NCBI GenBank assembly: GCA_964360375.1
Contig: CAYHWG010000026.1
Location: 1-14,375, forward strand
Reading direction: 5' to 3'
Source of the DNA: XYB2-FULL-45-11 sp964360375
Lineage (GTDB): Bacteria > Patescibacteriota > Patescibacteriia > UBA9934 > GWF2-40-263
Length of the DNA stretch: 14,375 bases
A model generated the notes under the pieces. The model did not search any database. It saw nothing but the letters and a program-made list of their open reading frames with translations, and was not told where the DNA came from. Shown here piece after piece: positions 7,887-13,106 of the stretch (position 1 is its first letter; the number at the start of each line of letters is the position of its first letter). The position numbers were made by a program, and so were the translations under genes.

Positions 7887-8297
7887 TTACGATTGAAATG
7901 CGGGACCGACCGCCCGAAGAAGAGTTAAACCTGTTGATTGCAAATAGTGAAGTGTTTCTTTTGTGAGAATAAAAATAATTGTGTGTGATGAATCTTGTTC
8001 AGGAAGCAAAACATGTGTTTCCATTGTTGCGGAATTTTGTAGTTCAATTTGTTTTGTTGGATACTGCACGCAAAAATCGTACACAAGTTTTCCGTTGTGA
8101 GCGTCTACAAGGAGAAACGTTTTCGGAGATTTGAGAAGATCAAAAACGGTTTTTGATTGTGTGAATCCGTTTGCTAGGAGTTCGTGCATGAAATGATCTT
8201 GCTCTGCGTTGTCTACAGCTATGACGATTCCAGGCTCGGATTGTTTTTCAACCACGGAGAGAAAATCTTGCAAAGCTTGTTTTGATGCGTATGGCAT
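7887..8297 (-). CDS. Unrecognised 136-residue operon protein
   Basis: I do not recognise this protein. It lies 12 bases after the VWA gene and 4 bases before the ATPase gene, so it is clearly co-transcribed and probably part of the same complex or pathway. It appears to alternate strands and helices (GIVIAVDN at 23-30, KTFLLVDA near 60, HTIIFILTKE near 105), consistent with a small alpha/beta domain. No signal peptide, membrane segment or metal motif is visible. It may be an adaptor, inhibitor or substrate of the AAA+/VWA pair. Confidence 0.8.
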   Translation of the reverse strand: MPYASKQALQDFLSVVEKQSEPGIVIAVDNAEQDHFMHELLANGFTQSKTVFDLLKSPKTFLLVDAHNGKLVYDFCVQYPTKQIELQNSATMETHVLLPEQDSSHTIIFILTKETLHYLQSTGLTLLRAVGPAFQS

Positions 8298-8309
8298 AAG
8301 GAAAATACG

Positions 8310-10640
8310 TTATTGTTTTTTCTGACGTTCCATGGATTTTTTAATCACGCGTGCGAGTTGTTTGGTCATTTGCTGAACGGTTACATCGATGAGATTATCT
8401 GGAAATACTTCCATTTCGTGTGTGCCATTTCCAAGACCAAGACCAATCTGATGAATTCCTTTTTTTGCTTCGATCGTCGAGACAACATCGGAAAGTCCTG
8501 AGTGTTCTGTCTCTTCATCTGAAGAGGAATCATCCTCTCTGTCATATTCATCATTTTCATCTCTTCCAAATCGTCCCGATGTTTCTACAATTCCATCTGA
8601 CAGAATAAAGATTAATTTTTGAGCAGAAGTTTGTTTTCCTAAACGTATTGTCGCTTCTTTAACCCCACAATCAATGTCTGAATCGGCATGTTCACATCCA
8701 CAACTTCTGCAGCAACTGTCTTCTGCTTCTTTTAAGATTCCTCCCATGCGTGCCTTTTCTGTTTTTGAAAACGGTTCCCCAAATTTTTTATATTCAATGA
8801 GTTCATGATGGATGCCTAAAATTTCTGTGGTGATCCCGAGGTTATTGAGACTTTCTGCAAGAACAATGGCACCACGAAACGCTTCCTGACTTCGTCCATC
8901 TGCGTACATAGAGCCCGAAACATCCACCAAGATCGTTGCAGCAACGTCGATTTGATCCCGAACTTCCCGTTTTTGCCAAGCTTTACTTTCCATGACAGAA
9001 ACGGATTGTCCTTTTTCTTGAATACGTTTTTTAATGTTGATACGTGTTCCCGTTCGGAGTCCCGTTTCATATTTTTGCGCATCAGCTGGTAGAAAAATTT
9101 CCTTTAATTCTGCTTCGAGTTTTTGAATGAGCGGGCGTACTTCGCGTGCTGTTGATTCGTAAAGCGCGAGATTGTCGTTTTCTTGTTTGTCTCGTTCGAT
9201 ATATTCTTTGAATTTCTGTTGTGTGACTGGTTCGGGGATTTCTTCTTGCGTAAAAATACCTTGTCCCTCAGAAATCTCGGATCGTTGTGTAGGTGGTTTT
9301 GGTTCAGGTTCACCGTTTGCTTCGCGCTCGGCTTTTTTGGTCGGATCATCGGAGAGTTTTCCTGCCAAAGCTTTGTTGATCTCGTCTTCCAACTCTTTCA
9401 ACATTTTTTTTGCAGCCTCACCGAGGGTATCTTGTTTTTCTTTTGAAAGGGAATCGAGATAGTCTTTTATTTTTTGTTTCAGTTCTTTTGAGAGTGAATC
9501 CATGTCAACAGGTTCTCCCTTTTTTTCTTTTGGTGCATCGTCCGACACATCTTCCAGTTTCCCTTCAGACTCTGTTTTTTTTATTGCTTTGTCTAATGCA
9601 TCCATTAATTCTTTTTCTTGGTCTTCTGTTAATTTCTTTTTCAGTTTTTCTGGAATGGATTTCTTTTGCTCAGTGGAATTGTCCTTTTCTTCTGAAGAAT
9701 CTTCTTGTTTCTCTGTTTGATCTTTTTGCATTTCTTTTAATAATTCTTGCAACATTTGATCTTCCAAATCTTTCTCGACGAGTTTTTGAAATTCTGGCCA
9801 AACTTCCTCGTGATTGATTTCATAGGAGACACGTGCATAGGCCTCAATGAGTGCTTCACCTGTAATCGTTTTTCCCTCAGGAGAAACAACGGATTTTTTC
9901 CCGTCTGCTTCATCTTTTGTGGGATAACGCGACCAAGATTCACGAGCAGAATCAAGAGTGAGTTCAACCACCCGACGTACATCATCCGGAAGATCTTTTG
10001 AAAGTTCGACGGGAAGACCTTGTGTTTCATGAAACCATTGTTTGATGTACTCAAATCCCGCTTGTAGAAAACGCGGGGTTGTTCCTAATTTCTTTTTTGA
10101 AATTTCTACGCTTTTTCCTTCAAAATCTATTTCTTGTGCGTAGGCGATTTCCATCTGCTCACCAAATCTTGGGTAACTGTCACGGACAAAATTGTTATCA
10201 CGTGGGTCTTCGATCGCGTTCATCATGAAAGAAAATCCAGGCTGTTGCCAAATTTCTAAAGGGATAAATGTGGCGCGCGAGATGCGTCTGTGGCCGCCTT
10301 CGTGAGAAATAACGAAACGTAAAAAATCCATCGGTTTTTCTAGGAGATCCTTTGGATCAATGCGGATGATATTATGTGTCATGTCCCAATGCCATCCTGC
10401 TCCTGGTTTGTTTAATTCGATGGGAATAGAAAAATCTTTCCCAATAAAATAAGCCAAAGAAGAAAGAATTTTTTGTTTCTCGCGAATTTCTCTCCATTGT
10501 TCCGGTGTGGGATCGAATGGTTTTTCTCCTTCCTCTTGTTTTTCTTTCGCCACAACCTCAACAGGAATTTCAGATGTTTCAATTGTTTCGACAGCAGGTT
10601 CGTTTTCTGGTTCTGGAATATGTCGAAATTCGCGTTTCAT
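8310..10640 (-). CDS. Metallopeptidase-like (HEGGH) and VWA-domain protein, CobT/DUF2201-like
   Basis: A 776-residue protein, first gene of the minus-strand operon. The N-terminal domain has HEGGH (113-117), a zinc HExxH motif, followed by NAIEDPRD (141-148, E144 as possible third ligand). This matches the putative metallopeptidase domain seen with VWA domains in CobT and DUF2201-type proteins. Residues 290-470 are a long charged, low-complexity linker rich in E and K. The C-terminal VWA domain has an intact MIDAS motif DVSGS (573-577) and SDG (681-683). Between RMGGILKE and DIDCGV there is an unusual cysteine cluster: C643, C644, C647, C649 and C658. The partner is the AAA+ ATPase two genes on, as in CobS-CobT and MoxR-VWA pairs. 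CobN is absent here, so cobalt chelation is not implied. No convincing promoter was found upstream. Confidence 0.9.
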   Translation of the reverse strand: MKREFRHIPEPENEPAVETIETSEIPVEVVAKEKQEEGEKPFDPTPEQWREIREKQKILSSLAYFIGKDFSIPIELNKPGAGWHWDMTHNIIRIDPKDLLEKPMDFLRFVISHEGGHRRISRATFIPLEIWQQPGFSFMMNAIEDPRDNNFVRDSYPRFGEQMEIAYAQEIDFEGKSVEISKKKLGTTPRFLQAGFEYIKQWFHETQGLPVELSKDLPDDVRRVVELTLDSARESWSRYPTKDEADGKKSVVSPEGKTITGEALIEAYARVSYEINHEEVWPEFQKLVEKDLEDQMLQELLKEMQKDQTEKQEDSSEEKDNSTEQKKSIPEKLKKKLTEDQEKELMDALDKAIKKTESEGKLEDVSDDAPKEKKGEPVDMDSLSKELKQKIKDYLDSLSKEKQDTLGEAAKKMLKELEDEINKALAGKLSDDPTKKAEREANGEPEPKPPTQRSEISEGQGIFTQEEIPEPVTQQKFKEYIERDKQENDNLALYESTAREVRPLIQKLEAELKEIFLPADAQKYETGLRTGTRINIKKRIQEKGQSVSVMESKAWQKREVRDQIDVAATILVDVSGSMYADGRSQEAFRGAIVLAESLNNLGITTEILGIHHELIEYKKFGEPFSKTEKARMGGILKEAEDSCCRSCGCEHADSDIDCGVKEATIRLGKQTSAQKLIFILSDGIVETSGRFGRDENDEYDREDDSSSDEETEHSGLSDVVSTIEAKKGIHQIGLGLGNGTHEMEVFPDNLIDVTVQQMTKQLARVIKKSMERQKKQ

Positions 10641-10666
10641 AGTGCATGAATTCGGATGATCAGATT

Positions 10667-10827
10667 GAGACCGTTACAAAACTCCAAATTGTGTCATTGC
10701 GAGGAGGAGCCCTACCTGCCGGCAGGCAGGTCATCGACGACGAAGCAATCTTTTCTTCGAAAATAAAAGGATTGCTTCGTCGTCGAACTCCTCGCAATGA
10801 CAAAAAGATGAGTATTTCAACGGTCTC
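10667..10827. repeat. Complete 161-bp inverted-repeat element (copy B), MITE-like
   Basis: Perfect 9-bp terminal inverted repeats, GAGACCGTT (10667-10675) and AACGGTCTC (10819-10827), enclose two inverted arms. Each arm holds the TGTCATTGCGAGGAG core (left from 10692, right ending at 10802) and the GACGACGAAGCAATC core. It can fold into a long hairpin and encodes nothing. GATT adjoins the left end and lies one base from the right end, a possible but weak target duplication. It separates the divergent operon at 10640 from the gene at 10931. Confidence 0.8.
10710..10731. repeat. Nested palindrome ACCTGCC-GGCA-GGCAGGT inside copy B
   Basis: Compared with copy A and the right arm of copy D, copy B carries 21 extra bases (10710-10730) exactly between GAGGAGGAG and TCATCGACGACGAAG. 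The extra bases, with the next T, form a 7-bp stem (10714-10720 with 10725-10731) around GGCA. This is a clean insertion of one small palindrome into another repeat. Confidence 0.75.
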
Positions 10828-10838
10828 CGATTATTACC

Positions 10839-10866
10839 TTGACATTTTACGAGTTTTTTGTAATAT
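10839..10866 (+). promoter_or_regulatory. Promoter for the 174-residue gene
   Basis: A perfect -35 TTGACA (10839-10844), a 16-bp spacer and TAATAT (10861-10866). Transcription would begin near 10873, leaving a leader of about 58 nt with a good ribosome binding site. It begins just after the inverted-repeat element. Confidence 0.7.
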
Positions 10867-10918
10867 TGGATAGTCGATTGTGCATAAAGATTGGCTTTAT
10901 CTACATGAGACTAAACTC

Positions 10919-10923
10919 GGAGG
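10919..10923 (+). promoter_or_regulatory. Shine-Dalgarno GGAGG deciding the start at 10931
   Basis: GGAGG lies seven bases before the ATG at 10931. It favours that ATG over the upstream in-frame GTG at 10880, which has no ribosome binding site. Confidence 0.75.
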
Positions 10924-10930
10924 TGCTTCA

Positions 10931-11455
10931 ATGGTTGTTTCTTATAACCCGCGTACAGTTTCGTTGTCGCGCATGTTGCGATTACAAGTACAATCAATGA
11001 TTCGTGCGAGGTATCACGAAATCACAAATGGTGGCACAGGCATGTCTGAGCATGCGTATCGCGAACTTTGGAATAAGGCTTTGGAAATTCCAAAGGATTG
11101 TTTCGACAGATTTTCTCAAATTCTCCTTGTTGATCTCACGATCCGAAAAGAAGATTTAGCCCGAAACGGGAATTTCATTTTTTCTACGAAGTATGAAGCA
11201 TGCGCGAATATCGTCGACGTACCAATGGTTCCGGATGGAAAAATTTGTATGCGCTACATTGCATTTGTACAGCTCGGGGAAATGTTCCTTGAGAATTCTG
11301 TTGATGTGTGTAGCAAGCATTTCGCGGAGAATGAGGTTGGTCTCGTGGTGCAAGAAGGATTTCATCTTCCTGTACAACACGACGTTCATCTTCGATCAAA
11401 AGGGATTGATCTTGCGGGTTCGAGGTACGGAGAAGGATATGCTCCCTACATCTAA
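10931..11455 (+). CDS. Unrecognised 174-residue protein
   Basis: I do not recognise this protein. The start rests on a Shine-Dalgarno GGAGG at the right distance. The sequence is soluble and mixed alpha/beta, opening MVVSYNPRTVSLSRML and ending in RYGEGYAPYI, with four cysteines and no clear motif, signal peptide or membrane segment. It is a single-gene unit: its promoter lies at 10839-10866 and a strong terminator follows at 11561-11588. With the next gene it is one of only two here with a textbook Shine-Dalgarno site, unlike nrdJ, uvrB and the minus-strand operon. A GTG at 10880 would add 17 residues and is possible. Confidence 0.75.
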   Translation: MVVSYNPRTVSLSRMLRLQVQSMIRARYHEITNGGTGMSEHAYRELWNKALEIPKDCFDRFSQILLVDLTIRKEDLARNGNFIFSTKYEACANIVDVPMVPDGKICMRYIAFVQLGEMFLENSVDVCSKHFAENEVGLVVQEGFHLPVQHDVHLRSKGIDLAGSRYGEGYAPYI

Positions 11456-11487
11456 TGGTTCAGTTCTCGTAATCCCCGATTTAGCGT

Positions 11488-11523
11488 GAGCCCAACAAAC
11501 GGACATTCCGGTGCGTTTGGCTC
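11488..11523 (+). other. Bulged hairpin in the 3' untranslated region
   Basis: GAGCC (11488-11492) and AAACG (11497-11501), with CAAC bulged between them, pair with CGTTTGGCTC (11514-11523). It lies between the stop codon and the terminator. I see no tRNA or known RNA family in it; the rest of 11456-11560 shows nothing else. Confidence 0.35.
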
Positions 11524-11560
11524 CGCGTCTCGACTTAAAACAGTGTTTCCAGTCACCACA

Positions 11561-11588
11561 CTCCTGCTAGACTAGCGGGAGTTTTTTT
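11561..11588 (+). terminator. Intrinsic terminator after the 174-residue gene
   Basis: CTCCTGC (11561-11567) pairs with GCGGGAG (11575-11581), with one T-G pair and loop TAGACTA (which can itself extend the stem), followed by seven Ts (11582-11588). This is a strong Rho-independent terminator. Confidence 0.9.
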
Positions 11589-11613
11589 GTGGATTTGGAG
11601 GTAAGGGTCAGGA

Positions 11614-11643
11614 TTGACACCTCGCTCTTTTTTGTGTTATTTT
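11614..11643 (+). promoter_or_regulatory. Likely promoter of the lipoprotein gene
   Basis: A perfect -35 TTGACA (11614-11619) is followed 18 bases later by TATTTT (11638-11643), a fair -10. The transcript would have a short leader of about 35 nt before the ATG at 11683. Confidence 0.5.
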
Positions 11644-11672
11644 GTGGCGCGCACTGGCGCAATGTGCGTGAG

Positions 11673-11677
11673 GGAGG
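11673..11677 (+). promoter_or_regulatory. Shine-Dalgarno GGAGG deciding the start at 11683
   Basis: AGGGAGGTGA (11671-11680) contains GGAGG five bases before the ATG at 11683. It selects this start, which also opens directly onto a signal sequence, over in-frame starts from 11614, the first of which overlaps the promoter -35. Confidence 0.8.
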
Positions 11678-11682
11678 TGAAT

Positions 11683-12783
11683 ATGTTTTTTCGTGTTGTG
11701 CTTTTTGCTCTTGTGCTGATCAGTTGTAACGTGAAAATGTTGACCGAAAATGACGCTTCTTCCGAAGTCGAACAGATGATTTTGACACAGGTCATTCTAC
11801 CCTCATCGTCGACTTCGACGCAGGCTGACGACACATTGTGTCTCACGCCTGTTCATGTAGGGAAGATCAATCCGACGCGGGAAGAAGCGTTCGACGAAGC
11901 ACTTGAAAAAGCGGAAGGTTTGCCGAAGCGTTCGTCGCCCTGTTTTTCATCGAGCGATCACGCGTTCGTGATTGTGCAGCTTGCACAAACGGCCATCGCG
12001 GCAATGACAGAAGTTGCACCTCACGATGAAGAGATGATCCAGAGAATCAAACGGGCTAAAGTGTGTCTTGGCATCGAGCCTGACGCGATCATTGCAAAGA
12101 CTGCGACGAAACTCATCGATCTGTATCAGTTTCTTGATGTAGAATATTCTTCCCGTTTTCGAGAAGTCTATCGTCAATTGGACACGCTAGAATCGAACAA
12201 AGAGACGGATGAAATGATTCGTCAGATGCGTGAAGCACTCATGCGTGAAGCTCTCGTGTTCATGTATCGTTACAGAATTGATTCACATCCGGATCTCGAT
12301 CCTGTGATTGTTGTGTATCCATTTGATCATGTGAATAATCGTATCGTGTTTGCAAAATCCATCGTCGATCGATTCGATGCATATAAATTGGGGGCGCTTC
12401 CGAAATCGTTTGTGAATGATGTTTGTCGCGATGACGCATGTCGAAAAGAGCTTCTCATTTATCTCGTCTCGCCAAATATTGACGATGAGGAAGATTATGC
12501 TGAGGCACTTGATCGCCGCGCAATGACTTACATCCAAGCCGGTTACGATGTGACCGAAGTGAACCAAGCCGCGGTTGAAGATTTGATCGAGAGCGATCTA
12601 TTTGCGAATGCCCTTGCGTACGCGAATAAACATTTTGACGCAACCCATGCCGTCTCCACAGAGGATCGTCTCATGAAGATGCTTCGCGCACGTGGGTGCT
12701 ACTCCGTGCTCGAAGATCCGGACGGACACAAATTGCGTCTGTTTGACTTCACGCGCGCGTGTGCGTCGACCGAAGAGGAATAA
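11683..12783 (+). CDS. Predicted lipoprotein of unknown function
   Basis: The 366-residue product opens with MFFRVVLFALVLISCN: one arginine, a hydrophobic stretch and a lipobox LISC, so cleavage before C15 and lipid anchoring outside the cytoplasmic membrane are predicted. After a serine/threonine-rich linker (about 45-55) the rest is mainly helical and acidic, with no domain that I recognise and no catalytic motif. Several cysteines (for example CFSS, VCLG, VCRDDAC, RGCYS) could form disulfides outside the cell. The Shine-Dalgarno site and signal sequence both support the ATG at 11683. The gene has its own promoter and terminator. Confidence 0.8.
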   Translation: MFFRVVLFALVLISCNVKMLTENDASSEVEQMILTQVILPSSSTSTQADDTLCLTPVHVGKINPTREEAFDEALEKAEGLPKRSSPCFSSSDHAFVIVQLAQTAIAAMTEVAPHDEEMIQRIKRAKVCLGIEPDAIIAKTATKLIDLYQFLDVEYSSRFREVYRQLDTLESNKETDEMIRQMREALMREALVFMYRYRIDSHPDLDPVIVVYPFDHVNNRIVFAKSIVDRFDAYKLGALPKSFVNDVCRDDACRKELLIYLVSPNIDDEEDYAEALDRRAMTYIQAGYDVTEVNQAAVEDLIESDLFANALAYANKHFDATHAVSTEDRLMKMLRARGCYSVLEDPDGHKLRLFDFTRACASTEEE

Positions 12784-12797
12784 ACAGAGATTTTTCT

Positions 12798-12830
12798 ACA
12801 CGCAACCACGGTTGTGTGTTTTTTGTTTTT
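12798..12830 (+). terminator. Intrinsic terminator of the lipoprotein gene
   Basis: CACGCAACC (12799-12807) pairs with GGTTGTGTG (12810-12818), the innermost pairs opening to make the loop, followed by TTTTTT, G and TTTTT (12819-12830). This is a typical Rho-independent terminator 15 bases after the stop codon. Confidence 0.85.
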
Positions 12831-12848
12831 CGAATAAAAAAAACCCCT

Positions 12849-12879
12849 CACGAAGTCCCGCCGTTGACGGGACGAAGTG
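12849..12879. repeat. Palindrome CAC-gaa-GTCCCG...CGGGAC-gaa-GTG
   Basis: GTCCCG (12855-12860) pairs with CGGGAC (12868-12873) around CCGTTGA, with an outer CAC/GTG pair. A run of As at 12836-12843 would give a U tract for minus-strand transcripts, so it could also stop antisense transcription. It looks like another small dispersed palindrome. Confidence 0.55.
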
Positions 12880-13006
12880 GTGTGCACAGATTTCTCGACA
12901 CTTTTTTAGAAGCTTGCTAAGCTTTTCGTACAATCTTATTCGTTCTACAACACGAGTTCGTTGTAGCGTCCCCTGGAGAACAACCTCGCAGGGAGTTTGG
13001 CGTTCG

Positions 13007-13100
13007 TGTCATTGCGAGGAGTTAGACGACGAAGCAATCTTTTCGACAAGACGCGCTAATAAGATTGCTTCGTCGTCGATGACTCCTCCTCGCAATGACA
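13007..13100. repeat. Inverted-repeat copy D forming the uvrB leader
   Basis: Left arm TGTCATTGCGAGGAG-TTAGACGACGAAG (from 13007) and right arm, reversed, TGTCATTGCGAGGAG-GAGTCATCGACGACG (ending at 13100) face each other across a short spacer, giving a long hairpin. The GAGACCGTT ends of copy B are missing. It stops six bases before the uvrB ATG. The rest of 12880-13006 shows only a weak TACAAT (12929-12934) without a clear -35. Confidence 0.85.
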
Positions 13101-13106
13101 AACAAT

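Noticed and set aside
8310..10640. CobT subunit of a cobaltochelatase, linked to the B12-dependent nrdJ
   Set aside because: The VWA and AAA+ proteins resemble CobT and CobS, but no CobN or other B12 synthesis gene is present and such pairs have many other roles.
11456..11560. tRNA or other stable RNA
   Set aside because: A bulged hairpin is present, but there is no cloverleaf, T-loop GTTCRA or matching acceptor stem.
13007..13100. CRISPR-like repeat array
   Set aside because: The copies are inverted pairs at scattered loci, not regularly spaced direct repeats with spacers.
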